Shown: positions 37,381 through 50,904 of the stretch, one piece after another
Layout: each line of letters opens with the position of its first letter
Position numbering within the stretch: position 1 is the stretch's first letter
Assembly: GCA_900618425.1 (NCBI GenBank)
Contig: UZAN01039778.1
Location: 37,555-101,554, forward strand
Source of the DNA: Echinostoma caproni
Lineage: Eukaryota; Platyhelminthes; Trematoda; Plagiorchiida; Echinostomatidae
DNA length: 64,000 nt
Direction: 5' to 3'
Program-made: the position numbers and the translations under genes
The notes under the pieces: generated by a model
Seen by the model: only the letters and a program-made list of their open reading frames with translations
Databases searched by the model: none
What the model was told of the DNA's origin: nothing

Positions 37381-39599
37381 ACAAAAGTATGTACTACTGG
37401 CGAGTACTAAACAGGACAAAACATCTGTCCAGTATCCTTCGTCGGTCATCACACATAGTTTCGTTGCATATAGATTAAGGTGATTACTTCAACCTACACA
37501 CTCAATAATGAGATATTCTTTTCAAAGTTTGATTCACGCGATTTTTTGTTTTTCAAAGTCAAAATGGCGATTCAGGTTACATTTCAGCGGCCGCTCCTAC
37601 AACCCATCTTCCATCTCTGCATCGTACTACATCTCGGAATTGATTTCACTTTGTACAAAACAAAGACAAAACAAATTTTACCGATTGTGTAGTACAAAAA
37701 TAATTATTGAACTGACGAAGTTAGTCATTAGGTGATCCTCTCAGCTCCGTTCCAATTCATCTGGAATCATATAGGCGTATTTGCTGGTGGAGAGTACTGG
37801 ATGGCCGACAAACTGTTAAGATATATTAGGACTTGCAGTACTACGGCTTATAAAAGATGTAAAAACAGTCAGTAAGGATTTCGGGATCTACATATACTTT
37901 AAGACATCGTTTGCAATCATCAAATGTAAAATCAGCTGAAATAATTGCAGATGGCTCAGCGCAAAATTAAGAACTGGGCAATCAGTGAAACAAGTGTACC
38001 GACTGAGGAAAACCAGTTTTACTGAAACGATGAAAGCTGGAAAGATATGAGAAAAGAATCTGTTTGTGATCATGTGACTGAAACACCTGATTAAGTGTTC
38101 CGACCAAGTGGTAGCGACCCGCAGTCTACTGAAAGGATCAACATATAGTTGTGCTTCACAATTTTCTGACCTACTACGCGAAGCGGAGCTTTTGCAGTCA
38201 TTGTCTGCGTTTTGGGTTAGGTGAGACTAGGCGCTACGAACTTGGTTTGACGCCACTTTTTGAGCACTGCTTAATGCGTAATACGCAAAAAACTGGAATA
38301 TTTTCACAGGAAGCAAACTGCGGTTCATCAGGTATGCCTATCCGGAAACAGGTGTATTTTGGAAAGGTCAGTTGTATCCTATTCGTGTATTGACGTATCA
38401 GAACATGGCTAAAATGATCAGCCAACAACTGAGAAACAAATAGGGCATATTTTAAACATCCGGGGTGTAGCCCTGTAGAAAGGGTTGTTTTGATTGCCGA
38501 ATAATTGACAAGCGAGAGATCTGTTTTCGGGACATCTTCTAAGTCAGCTCGGTCTTTAGGTCGTTGCAAAGCAAAATAAAACAATAAACGGGACCCAGAA
38601 GAAGGGGAATTCATATTAGTTAAAATTCTATGGTTCCGAGAAGATGACGTATAAGAGAAGTGGTCTAGAGTTTAATGTTTTTTCATGGTTATTATAACTG
38701 CACGAAACACAAGAGCACACAAAAGAATCACCTGGAAGCACAGGATCTATATGGTCATGGATAACTTGCACCACTGGAAATGAATAAGGCGGACAAAAAA
38801 ATTACGGATATCTCATATGCTACTGATAACCGGAATTTATTGTAAAACAAGTTTACGGAAATAAAAGTGAAATTTCGCCGTAATGATTTGAATAAAAAAC
38901 AAACAACAGATTTGCACACTCGTTTATCAGTTTACTGCATCTACACTCATGAATACCGCAATTTATGTTATTGATCATAAATAATCAAAAANCCTAAGGT
39001 TGAGAAAAATTGAGATCAACATCAGTCACCTAGTCATCCCCTAAACCGGGCACTTTTCTACTCAACGCAAAATTTATGCAAAATGATTTTTTATTAAGGG
39101 AATTTAAAATTGTGTTGACGAAGTATTACAGTCAAAATGATATCCGGAAGAGTAACCTTCATAAAAATCTGAGCTGATCTTTTAAGAAGAAAAGAAGCGA
39201 AGAGCCAATAAGCCTGATGTGATCTGACATATTCCCTTCGAGAGTGACGATTACAGATGATTAATTATCCAGCTCTTAAAATCGGTTTTTGGGCTCATGT
39301 ATTATACAGAATAATCTGCTTTTCATTTCACAAATGTCAGCATCCTGTATGAAAGAATCACTGTTTCCTCTCGGAAAAAGGAAATGTGTTTTTCAAAATA
39401 ATTGCAGATAGTGGGTCATCGACAGTACAGTTAGAGATAACTGCGCAATCGAGCGACCGAACAGATCATGGTTTGATTTCAGAAAATAGTGAGTGCAGAA
39501 CTCAAACGTCTGTCGTCACCGATGAAACTCAGCTGATAGAACACACAACTTACATCAAGTGACATCAATTTTTTTGATGCGGCAAATCCGAAGTACTTT
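37381..39599. other. No recognisable gene
   Basis: Overlapping short frames at 37480-37735 and a 126-codon reverse frame at 38234-38614 have no recognised motif and no supporting splice signals. Confidence 0.45.
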
Positions 39600-42078
39600 T
39601 TAAGTATCCAGTGAATGGCGTTGATGGCTTGACTGTCGTCTGTCACTCAAAATTCTCCCTCTTTCTTTTTATCGCAATCACTAACTTATACATTGCACCC
39701 CAGTTAAGATTGTCAGACATTGACACATTCTATGGTAATTTCCTACCGGTTGTTGCATCATCTCTTGCTGACAGCTTGCACCTAATAGCTGGTGACTTTA
39801 ATCACGACCCCCTACACACTGTGTGTCTAAACCTCTGTGACCTGAATATTGAACCAACTACAGGAAACTCTCACCTAGACCACATAATCACAAATTACGC
39901 TGACACGTTTTCTACCAAACAGTGCTCCCTCTTAGACACGAGTGATCACAACCTGATCTTGGGCAGACCCAAGATTTACTTATACTTAGGACATTTTTCT
40001 TTTACTTTACCCAAACACATTACGTTTCGTCACTAGATCTTTCCCCAGACAATAATGCCTTGCTTAGAGAGTCTCTCAAGGTGATTGCCAATTGTATTCG
40101 TTTAAGTACAACCTGTACGTCCAACACAGCATTTCTAGCAGAAGTGTTGATATATGCTGTCCTGTGATAACATTGTTTCTTCAACATAGCAGAATATCAA
40201 CACCTTTTCTTAAACGTCTTCGTCGTGGCAAAGAACGCGCTTTTCAATGTGTCAGGAGGGCCGAAATGCAACGATTATCTTCTCTGATCAAGAGTAAAAT
40301 AACACGATTGAACGCCCTTTATGCAATTCAGTTTTTTGGGACGAGGAACTGTTATTCTCTATGGCGTGGAATCAATCTACTCTGGAGGCAGATTAAAGTG
40401 ATTTACAGTCCCTCCATTGATGTTGAAAAACTTTATGCTGCATTTGTTCATTCTTTGCCCGTCACATCCCCGAAATTTGTTGATTCCAGTTCTCCAAACA
40501 TCCAACCTTCATTTGATCCCATTAGCTTTAATGAGATATATAAACACATGTGTTTTCTCAGGGTGTCGACTGCACCTTATCCAGACGACTTAATTCCTAC
40601 CCTTCTTAAAGGCGGTGCTCTGCTGCTGCCTAATATTGTTACACACAGTTAACCTTTCACTGGAACTCCACACTATTTCAGAATGCCGAGGCCCACTGAA
40701 AGTTACTCTCATCCCAAAAGAAAGTCAAAGGCCCTAGTAGCGAAGCGTTTCAGACCAATTGCTTTCACTTCCGCTTGTTTGAAATTGATGGAGCGATCAC
40801 TTCTGCGTCGTCTTCAGTTATCCCTTACCACCCCCGATGATACTTATCAGTTTTCATGCAAACAATAGACGCCGTTTATTCTCTAGTTCATTTCATCTGT
40901 GAGTCTCCTAACGAGAAAGCCAAATATGTGCATTGTGCGTTTCTGGACTTCCACTTTTGACTCCAAGCTCCGTTATCTTTTATTTAACAAGCTCCAATCT
41001 TTTGTCTGTCCCGCTTCTCTTCTTGAATGGCTCACTGAATACTTTCGCAACGGTATCAGCATGTTAAATTGGGAAGAAGACAGTCAACTGCATTACTCAA
41101 TAGTTCGGGTGTACTTCCAGGTACTGCCCTGTCACCCCATCTTTTTCGACTTAAATCAGTGACTTACCCATTACTTCCTCTGTTCAACACTTTAAGTATG
41201 CTGATGATATCGCCATTTCGGTTTCCGTATCTAACCAATCAGAACTGGTTGAATATAACACAAACCTATCCCACCTCGTTTCATATTTCACTTCATCCGG
41301 TCTTACTCTTAATCCTGAAAAATGCTTTGAATATATTTTTACTTTGAACCGTTCCCTATCTAACTCTGGCTATGTCGATATTCATAGAAAGCAGATTATC
41401 AGGGTCAGCCATGTAAAATACTTAGGTGTCACACTTGAAAGTAACCCTCGCTGGTCCCTACATACCCAAAATGTTGCTCGCAAGTTGAAAAGTTTCCTTT
41501 TCAGATAATAAGACTGCGCCACTTCTGTTCTTACCTGTCAATGGTAGACGCCTTCGTTCAACAATGATTCCTCCTAATACCCCTTTACTACTCACTTGCA
41601 ATTTCCCCTGGTTTCCTGAAGGCTGATTTCAAATTGCTGAGGCGTGGATCCTCATTGATCAAACCTGTCCCTCAAGTTCAGTTATCTGTTTTGACTGGTA
41701 ATATGTGTAATGCCCATATTGATGGGTGCTGAATTTTGTTGACAATGTCCCATCTGGTTTCATCCATCCTTTACACATTGACCTGTGTGCATGCAAATCC
41801 CACCCCTCCACCCGTTCTAAGTACAAACGTATTCGGTCTCATATATCCGCATAGAGAAAATCTTTGGTACCCTTTCTTGCCCGGATACTGATCGACAAGA
41901 AAAGTGTTCGTTCAGAGCTTCCTAACGCATTTACTAATTAACTCATATGTTTTTATGTTTTACATGCCACTTTTTCACCTGTTCTTACCAGAATTGTAAC
42001 GGTGGTCTATTTTTGACTGAAAACTTATATATTACTCGATAAAGCTTGGATACGGTACAATAAAATACAATACAATAC
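39600..42078 (+). mobile_element. CR1-like non-LTR retrotransposon, inactive copy 3
   Basis: The endonuclease domain is at 39611-40036, with IAGDFNHDP, then SHLDHIITNYAD, then LLDTSDHNLIL, the usual catalytic Asp-Asn and Ser-Asp-His sites. A linker frame follows at 40092-40652. RT blocks are spread over several frames. They include KVTLIPKE near 40700, CAFLDF near 40940 and SSGVLPGTALSPH near 41099. An intact FKYADDIAI begins at 41191, in a frame open to 41505 that also holds LTLNPEKC and VKYLGVTLE. The C-terminal region runs to about 41940. The 3' end carries three AATAC-type units at 42060-42078. It is the best preserved CR1-like copy here but has many frameshifts, so it is not active. Confidence 0.8.
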
Positions 42079-42243
42079 CCTCGGTGACTTAATCGGAATC
42101 CTTCACAACAAAAATAACACCCCGATGTACTAGCCGTTCCATATTACCATAATCAACACTCTAAACAGCGTGAATGATATACCAATGTAGTATTACCCTG
42201 GTAAAAAATGCTTTTGGTGAGTGTTTCTGTAGTTCACCCCATA

Positions 42244-43007
42244 NNNNNNNNNNNNNNNNNNNNNNNNNNNNNNNNNNNNNNNNNNNNNNNNNNNNNNNNN
42301 NNNNNNNNNNNNNNNNNNNNNNNNNNNNNNNNNNNNNNNNNNNNNNNNNNNNNNNNNNNNNNNNNNNNNNNNNNNNNNNNNNNNNNNNNNNNNNNNNNNN
42401 NNNNNNNNNNNNNNNNNNNNNNNNNNNNNNNNNNNNNNNNNNNNNNNNNNNNNNNNNNNNNNNNNNNNNNNNNNNNNNNNNNNNNNNNNNNNNNNNNNNN
42501 NNNNNNNNNNNNNNNNNNNNNNNNNNNNNNNNNNNNNNNNNNNNNNNNNNNNNNNNNNNNNNNNNNNNNNNNNNNNNNNNNNNNNNNNNNNNNNNNNNNN
42601 NNNNNNNNNNNNNNNNNNNNNNNNNNNNNNNNNNNNNNNNNNNNNNNNNNNNNNNNNNNNNNNNNNNNNNNNNNNNNNNNNNNNNNNNNNNNNNNNNNNN
42701 NNNNNNNNNNNNNNNNNNNNNNNNNNNNNNNNNNNNNNNNNNNNNNNNNNNNNNNNNNNNNNNNNNNNNNNNNNNNNNNNNNNNNNNNNNNNNNNNNNNN
42801 NNNNNNNNNNNNNNNNNNNNNNNNNNNNNNNNNNNNNNNNNNNNNNNNNNNNNNNNNNNNNNNNNNNNNNNNNNNNNNNNNNNNNNNNNNNNNNNNNNNN
42901 NNNNNNNNNNNNNNNNNNNNNNNNNNNNNNNNNNNNNNNNNNNNNNNNNNNNNNNNNNNNNNNNNNNNNNNNNNNNNNNNNNNNNNNNNNNNNNNNNNNN
43001 NNNNNNN
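42244..43007. other. Assembly gap (run of N)
   Basis: A run of 764 N. The long apparent open frames across it are artefacts of reading N as sense. Confidence 0.99.
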
Positions 43008-46000
43008 AAATACAGACAGATGAAAAACTACCATATGAAGCGGATAACAGGTGTGCTGAGTTACCAGGGTAGTTTCCAGGTTAATGCTGTCCACGCCAGC
43101 AATGAAACAGAATAGTTTATTGTTCAGCGATGAATGCGCAAAAAGACAGATGTGTTGTATTGTCATATGCACCGATGGGATAAATTCCTTGAGTTTTACT
43201 CCTGCTGAATCGTTTTGTAGAAACAATACTTGTACCGAAATTCGTAACCCGAGATCTGCAAATCAGTGACTCTTTTGCGTCGCATTGTTGTGTAGTGAAC
43301 AGTTTACGCTGCAAACCTCAGGATCACCAGACCCCAGTGTTTACTTTTAGTAACCAACAGCTAAGCCCTTCTGATGTAGAGTAACACAAAGGAGATACGA
43401 GTTTTATGGAACCGTGTTTTATCGGATCTGCTTACCGCTTTGTTGAACTAAGAGTGAAGGTCAAACTCGATTTGTGACAGAACATTCCGTGAAGATTATT
43501 GAGAAGTTTACCTGAGTTGTTGGAAAGAAGAGGCTCAAAACCTCTCCACAATATACGTTAGTCACTTGATCCCTGCGCTAATTTTCAAATGAAAAAATTG
43601 AACCCATTGGTTCACTTCCCCCAAATGATGATTACTTTCACGATAGTTTGTCTCTGATTCTTTTCAACAATGTTTCGATGCGAATTTTTCTTGCTGAGTG
43701 AATGAAATCAAAATACGTATACACAAAAAGCAATAGAGTGATTTCAATAAAAAATGAAACGTAAACATGATATGTCCGTTTGTAGCGATAAAGGCAAACA
43801 CATCTCGTAAGGTCAGTAAGTAAACATGACTTAGCGAATGCTTTGAAAGAGAGAACTCGATCAGAAAGGTTTGATCTCAGTGAAGGCTGATTTATCACTA
43901 TCCAGAAAGTGATAATTGATTTCCGTTGGGGAAAAGTAATGGCTATTTTTTCTTATTACATTTTAGTAGTCGGTACACGTAATCGAGAAGTGAAACAACT
44001 CTGACTCCGTTATTTAAACAAAACAGTATTGGGTCGTAAATACTTTAGGAATTGCCCACCAGCGAATAAATTCTCTTGCAGTGATTTACCAATAGGCTAT
44101 TAGATCACAAGTTATATCATTGGAAAACTCAGTGTGAAATCACCACAGTGGCATCACATTCCAGTTGCACGACCTGATAACTCCCATTGTTTGGTCATCA
44201 TGCACGCATTGGTTTCGGTCATTGAGTGGATGACTGGATGACTGTCGTGTTTGTTAATGGCTGTGGATAACTGAGTGCCCTCAAAAATCCTTTCTGTGAA
44301 CACAGTGGCGCGATTCTCTAACTCTTACCGACAATCACCATCATCGCCAGGTTTAAAAGCCGAAAATGTTTGCTAAGTTTTGGACGAAATACTTTTCCTT
44401 GAGAGAGCATAATTTATTGTTTAAAACCGCTTCTGAGGCTAGCATTCATAATTAAATTTTGATGGTGTGCTTACATGCATGATGTTTATTCCAGCAGGAA
44501 AAATGGCTCCGGTTTTACTAAAGATTTCAACCCGGAAACAAAATAAATATGGATATGTGACGATAAAAATACGGGTTTTCGATGGACTTATTGTGGGTAA
44601 GCTTATGACAGTGACAAAGGCGAGCGAACAGAGCAAGTGAATGTGACGAAGCCAGTAGTAGTCAATGCTAAAATCGTGGCAGGGGTGAGAGGATAAAAGT
44701 GACATGAAATAATACTAGGCAAATGGAATGATTGAAATGTAAATGAACTGTATGAGATAAACCGATCGAGGAGGAGGATGGTACGTAAGACACACTAGAA
44801 ACTACATTTCAAGCATGGTATATGATTTAATCGGGATCAGAGAGTATAGAAAAAGGTGATCTACGGTTAATATTGTACTAGACGATAACGGGTAGGGGCA
44901 GGTGTATGAGGAGGACACTTGATACGCAATCCAGGCCAGGGTAACAAAAGGGACTGGATAAACTTCTCTTACTTGGATAGTTTGAGACTGAAAATCCGAA
45001 TTGCAAATGTATCAGTCGTGCTTACAAGGAACCTACTTATTCCTTTATTGGATCTCTGGGGGTAATAATAAAAATAACAGTGCTCAGTGCAAAATCACAA
45101 TTTCTTAACTAAAGCAGTTTGGCCAAAGGCGGACAGAAAATGATTAGATCCAACCGCATTCGTCTTGAAATACTGGCTATCAACTGATATTTTTAAGTGA
45201 AACTTCGCCGTCTAATAGTATAATATGCCTGGGGTCTTGTGTGCTGCAGGACAACTTACAAGGAGTTACTCCGTGGAGAGGGTTAACTGACATCTCACAA
45301 ACAGATGAAAATACAAACATCATGAACCCAAAGGTCTAGTGAGAGAAGAACAGGACTCCAACTGTATTTCTATTTGCAAACTTGCTTTGATTGGTTGTTC
45401 TCGATAGTGGTTAAATTGGTTGAACCTCTCAATGATAGACCTCATGCACTCTTTACTCAAATTTCGAATATGTTCTCCAAAGAAATTAGTTTTTCGTTTT
45501 TCTCTGCGTAAGCTTTGTACCCATCTGTACATGGGTTTATTATTTACCTTCCTAATAACTAAGCAATACGTGCAATGATTCGGAGACACACATCGATTGC
45601 ATATCCCGTTGAACCTGTCATTTTATCCGCTGTTCATCAAAGTTGTCCCAAAACGCTGCACCTTTCCTGTATTTCTCTACCTAGATAGACAGAATTTCAA
45701 GATTTCCGTTAGTTTGCAACACTGTACATTTCATTCACAGTACAACCCATGAACCGGAGCAAGGTATTGAGAAAATTAGCCTGTCTTATCCACGACGAAC
45801 AAAAAGCCAAAACGCAAGGTGTTGGTGCACGGTATATTTTTTCTTTTTTCTTTCAGATTTATCGACGTTCATCTTAGTTGAAAGCACGGTCACATTCATA
45901 AAAATATTGTAAATTGTGTGTACTGTGAACTACAGTACCTACTAATCATCACACCTACCAGAATGCAGACCATGTGAGCTATAGTACCTAGTAGGAGACT

Positions 46001-47056
46001 TGGTGTTTCCTTGAATCAACGTTTCAAGAATAATGCAACATGTACGTGCTTAACATTAAAAAGGTCTCAATAATAAGCATAAACGTTTGATATTCGATAT
46101 ACACATATTTGACTGGTAATTGCAGCAAAATACACTCGAAGGATGAAAATCATCGTGCAGTGCAAATAGTCGTGAGTACCAAAGATGAAGACCACACAAC
46201 TCGCAAACGACAAAATAGGGGAGGAGAGGGACAGCATAACCTGTAAAATACCTTGTAACCAGTATATCTTCAGACCTACGGAGAAATTTTCAACGTACAA
46301 TGACAAATGTGTACGGGTAATTTCCATAGTTCATCTTTTCAACTGGTTCGTAATCGTTATTACCAACGGTTACCATTTCAATAGAGATGAGGAAACAATT
46401 TTTTGTTCTCCATAATCTGACCTTCAGTGCTGAGAGTTTACTTCATCTGCTGCATTGTACGGAGGTAAAAATCGCAAACGTATTTTGGTTTCGAGTCTGA
46501 ATGGGACTGGAGAACATGTTCACGCACATCTNCTGAAAAGATCACAAATGGTAACCAGACCGCTTTGGATGGACTTTCCAAACTAGTTGCAACGTTAATT
46601 ACAACAAACTGTATGCGTTCTTTCAATTCTCATGCAATTCATTCAGTGTTTCATATGCACTCAATTTGCCGTAAGGATTATTTGGTAAATTTTGATCATT
46701 ACATAAAATTCACTTTTTATGTACAAAAACAATTCTTTAACAAATCGTTATAAATCAGTTGTCACTTAATCACTCATTGGACAACAGGGGCTGGCAAAAT
46801 CGCGCTGCACACTGTCTACCAATCACAGTTCAGTGTTTACGATTTCGTGTAGGCGTTGCTTGTTTAAGGGGTGCCACTGTGTGGTTACGCTCTTCCTGGA
46901 CAGAGAACATATCCCGTGAGAATTGCCCTTTCTGTGGCATAATTTTCGCAAATTTGAAATACGATTATCCCACCGGAACAAATTATTCCGTGCGCTCAGG
47001 TTTCAACTGAGTACTCAAGTAGACGTGAATAATACTGCGGGATGTCCTAAGGAGAC
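43008..47056. other. Upstream of the receptor, no gene recognised
   Basis: AT-rich with scattered frames. The reverse frame 45320-45589 and the forward frame 46759-47010 are the longest and have no recognised domain. The latter ends 47 bases before the receptor start and may be 5' UTR. No promoter element can be named with confidence. Confidence 0.45.
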
Positions 47057-47757
47057 ATGTCCAATCAAACGAGTGACTCGGTGCCGGATCCGTCCATGAG
47101 CACAACACCATCCACAACGGTGCCGACCACAACCGTGGTGAAGAATCTTGCCAATTTCACTGTTCGTTCACCAACTACCGTCGATCGTGAATCATTAATT
47201 CATATTATACAAAAATACAATAATGCATTGGAGAATAAACCGCACAAAAAGGTGTTACTTACTTTGTACATTGTGATTGTGGTTTCCGGTATATTTATCA
47301 ACGTCCTACTTGTTCATACCATACACAAACTTCGTAATCCCAAGTCTCTCTCCAACCGACGTATGATGATTACCCGAGTAATTTGTGACCTAGCTCTTGT
47401 CCTGTTCGTGGTTCCGCACAGTGCTTACACAGCCGTCTATCCAAACTGGCTGCTAGGCAGTGCCATGTGCAAAATATCCGCATTCACTATGCTTTTTATT
47501 GTGGCTTTGAGCAATTTCTTGTTGGTCGCGATTTGTTTGAATCGTAGTGTGGCAATCAGCCAGAATGACAAAAGTCCGACAGACCCGACCACAAATGTAC
47601 CGTGTCGTGTCAAATTCTTGCTTTGCGCGGCCGTACTTTCCGCGTTCTCGATTGCGTTACCCGGGGCCATGGTGATAAAGGAGGATCTTCTCACGTACAA
47701 ACTGGAACCGTGGATTCAACGGCACAATCTGTCGCATATTTTGCCAAAAATTTGCAA
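47057..47757 (+). CDS. Class A G-protein-coupled receptor, exon 1 (N-terminus to TM4)
   Basis: A seven-helix plasma-membrane receptor, probably for a neuropeptide; the ligand is unknown. This exon encodes residues 1-233 plus two bases of codon 234. The Ser/Thr-rich N-terminus has N-glycosylation sites at Asn3 and Asn33. TM1 is about 66-89, TM2 105-126, TM3 137-166 and TM4 184-206. Conserved positions seen are Asn82, Asp111 (2.50), Pro120, the ECL1 Trp131, Cys138 (3.25) and Cys233 in ECL2. The DRY motif is changed to Asn162-Arg163-Ser164 and TM4 lacks its usual Trp. The ATG at 47057 gives a normal-length extracellular tail. The exon ends at a consensus donor, GTAAGT, at 47758, and reading on meets a stop at once. 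It joins 56308 in phase. Confidence 0.88.
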
Positions 47758-49114
47758 GTAAGTGAAACGTGTAGATAAAGCCTATACTTACAATTCGAAC
47801 GGGTGAGAATAAAGTGGACGGTTATCCGAGTGCGTTTCTCGTAATTAATCGAAGAAAATCCCAACCCAAAGTTGATGATATATTGTTTTAAACACTTTTC
47901 CTATGTTTTAAGTCCTCTAAAGTTTTGATGAGTTTCATGTGATTTCAAACTACAATCAATATTCCACTCAAAGTAAACATATGTTTGTAAATACGAAGCT
48001 TACATTTTGTATAGATATAACTCAAAATCCATATCCCGTAGGTAGAACGTATCTAATGATTTTCGGATGCTGAAATGTTTGTACGCGATTGAACAGTAGT
48101 TCGTGTGATGTATATTTCGCAGAAAGGACCAACCCCACACTACCTTGTAAGATGTGAATAGAGCATCACGTTCTATTTTATATCACGAGCTTGCTGTTTT
48201 CTTCTAGTTTGTCGTCATTATAGTAGGTACGTTTTCTAAAATCACACTGTGTAGGATCCGTTCGTCCGTAGCAGCCATAGATAAGCTACACCTCAAACGC
48301 TTCTGACGGTAACAGTCAATCACTGAGTCAAATAAGTGACTAATGCCCAGCATACATAAAACTCAGTGATTATGACTTTGGAGTTTAGTGTGAGCATTGC
48401 CAGAAATTTAAAACAAATTTATAAAAACGGATGGAATATAGTTACTGCTAAATAACACTGTTGAAATGAAGGTTTATTCAAGTTCCGTTGATCCATATTC
48501 AAGTGGCCAGGAGCCAGTGCGTTCGAAGTTCATCACTGCTTCTGAATGTTCGCCGTATTTGGTGTCACAAAGCAATCATTTAGTTCGATTTTCCTCCCCT
48601 TTCTGAAATGTTTTGATTCATCATATGTTCAGTGCATGAAATAATACTGTAATTGGGACATTATACGAAGAGCAGATTTTCTAATTAATCACAATATATA
48701 TAGACGAAATCATAAATGGCATGTATTTCCTAAAGGTATGTTATAAGTTATCATTGATTACGTGCCACTGTAGCGAAGGACATAATAAGTTATTGTAACA
48801 AGACTGCTTCAATCGCTATCGTTAGGAAATCGGTGAAGAACAGCTTTTCGAAAGTTTTGGCAAGGTATACGCAACTGACCCAAAGTCGCCGATTCGTCCC
48901 ATTGAAATAATACAAGTGACTAAATATACTTTTAACTTCTTCAAAAAGTATTTTCTTGTGATGTGGGATACGTGATAATGATTGGTTAGTTTACTGTACT
49001 CCCTCTCTACTTTATTTTCGCTGAAATGTACAGTTATTGAGTCCTAAGTTTGGTCGCGGCTCTTGTTAGGTTGTGTCACAAATCGTATTTTCTTGTAAAT
49101 CGACAATTTAAAGG

Positions 49115-49175
49115 ACATGGAAGGTGTGTGTATCCTTTATTGCTATTCCAACCAGCTCACACCAAGGCTGAACAT
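49115..49175 (-). repeat. SINE-like repeat, truncated copy
   Basis: The head part only of the family seen at 24, 31.8, 60.7 and 62.6 kb. It has catggaaggtgtgtg, ccaaccagctcac and aaggctgaa in the same order as in the copy at 31.8 kb. Confidence 0.5.
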
Positions 49176-49519
49176 AAATACTTATCCCGTATGTTCACAC
49201 CCTATGCTCAGCGGCAGTCAGTCAGTTAACACTCCTCGCAAACTGTTAGGGTTTTAACTATTGATAACATCTCCGACTTACTAGCAGATGTTTCTGGAAG
49301 AGCGGTCCTCTTATTTGGGTTAAACATGTCATCCAGCTATGATCTCACAATAGAGCTTGCATCGGACAAAGTGGGAAGCCGATGGACCAGAGCGGAAGTG
49401 TTAGGGTGTTGAACCAAATAAAGGCAATCGCTTTTCTCGGATCACGGTGAGCTAAACGTTCACTCATGCACCAAAGCAGATCTGCTAAAATGGGTGGAGA
49501 TTAAATTTCTGATTCCACT

Positions 49520-49650
49520 CTCGAAAGGCAATCCGAATCAAAGTTTGTAACTGCATGCCATACTTCTATATCGGTCACACCGGATGGTGCAAAGACCTAA
49601 AGTGTACTGTCGAACACAGAAGGGGATAATTTCGAGGATGTTAAGTGAAG
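49520..49650 (+). mobile_element. PLE GIY-YIG endonuclease relic
   Basis: The translation near 49540-49625 reads VCNCMPYFYIGHTGWCK, then VEHRR. This fits the P-C-x-x-C...YIGxTG...EH pattern of PLE GIY-YIG nucleases. Stops follow at once and no RT is visible nearby, so this is a small dead fragment inside the receptor intron. The identification rests on a short motif. Confidence 0.4.
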
Positions 49651-50904
49651 CATTGTTGCAACGCCTAACGAGGTTTCAATGAAGTTGGCTTTTACCCTGG
49701 TCCGAGAAAGCCGAATAAATACTTATGGCTTCAGCTAAATTATTCAAAATATGAAATTTCTGTTAATTTCAGTTGAAAACCCCCACTACGTTACTTTATC
49801 CCAATAGGCTTAGATATTCATTTATAGGAAAACCACGTACCAGCCATTTTTACTTTTTTACATCTCCGTTATTTGTGTTTCCCTTACAAAAAGCACACGA
49901 TGCTCTGTGTTAATTTGCTCTTAGGTCAAAACATCAAGTGGAACTGATACGAACCTTCTTCGTAACCAGTTGAATTATCTCATTACAATTTAATACTCCT
50001 GTCCCAACTAAAGGAATTTTAAATCTTAATTCCGATCATTTGCAGTGGATTTTATTTTTTGTCAGCAAAGTTCGTATTTCAACATACAAGAAAAAATAAT
50101 CAGGTCATTACTTCCATTGTGAACCAAGTGACAAATTCTGGCATTAGTAAGTAACACATTCGAATGGCAATTAATTGGTGCCAATGTGACTTATGCTTTC
50201 GCTTCACCACCATACATGCTCGCTCAGTACAACCCTCAAATTGTCTCCTAATGTTTTGCCCGAAAGTAAAAACTAGTTTGCTTGATGGAGGTATGAACTA
50301 GGAGTGCACGTTAAATCACTTTATTTCTTCTACCGAGTGACAAAACAACACAACGTGGTGTTTTCCGTAACAGATGATGTGTGAATAGAAACGTATTTTT
50401 AAACTTTTTTCTTTACTGCGCTCATCCATCACGTGCTGACTGAGCGTAAAACACTATTGGAGTTCCACATTCTGATCTCTTACTGAGGTACAGTACCAGC
50501 GATTTAAAATATACGGTTGAAGAAGCTTCATTTTTCCGTAAGAGACTTGCGCTAGGGAATAAAATGTAGAAGAGATGTGCAGAGTGTCAGATCTGAACAA
50601 CGTTCGGTGTGTATCGAAAAATCGATGCGCCATGCAAACGCACACGCGTACACACACACAATGCGTGAGAGGTTAGCTGGCAAACTGTTCCTGACTCATT
50701 CGATTGTAAAATCGCCTTGATAATGGTTACCCACGGTAACCGAAAACGTCGTCTTATTTTCATCTGTACCGACATCGCTGTGTTTTCAAAATTACAAATT
50801 ATATAGAAGAGATGTGATTTGAATAACCTTGTGCTGAACCAAATCAGTCCATACATGTTCTCTTATGAGTAGTTGATTGCAGAAGATCACCACGGATAAT
50901 CATA

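Noticed and set aside
38234..38614. 126-codon reverse ORF
   Set aside because: No recognised motif and overlapped by a forward frame of equal quality. Not supported as a gene.
42174..43226. Very long open frames on both strands (270-330 codons)
   Set aside because: They run through a gap of 764 N read as sense codons. Only a few real residues lie at the ends.
46759..47010. ORF just upstream of the receptor as a separate gene
   Set aside because: Ends 47 bases before the receptor start, has no domain, and may simply be 5' UTR or promoter sequence.
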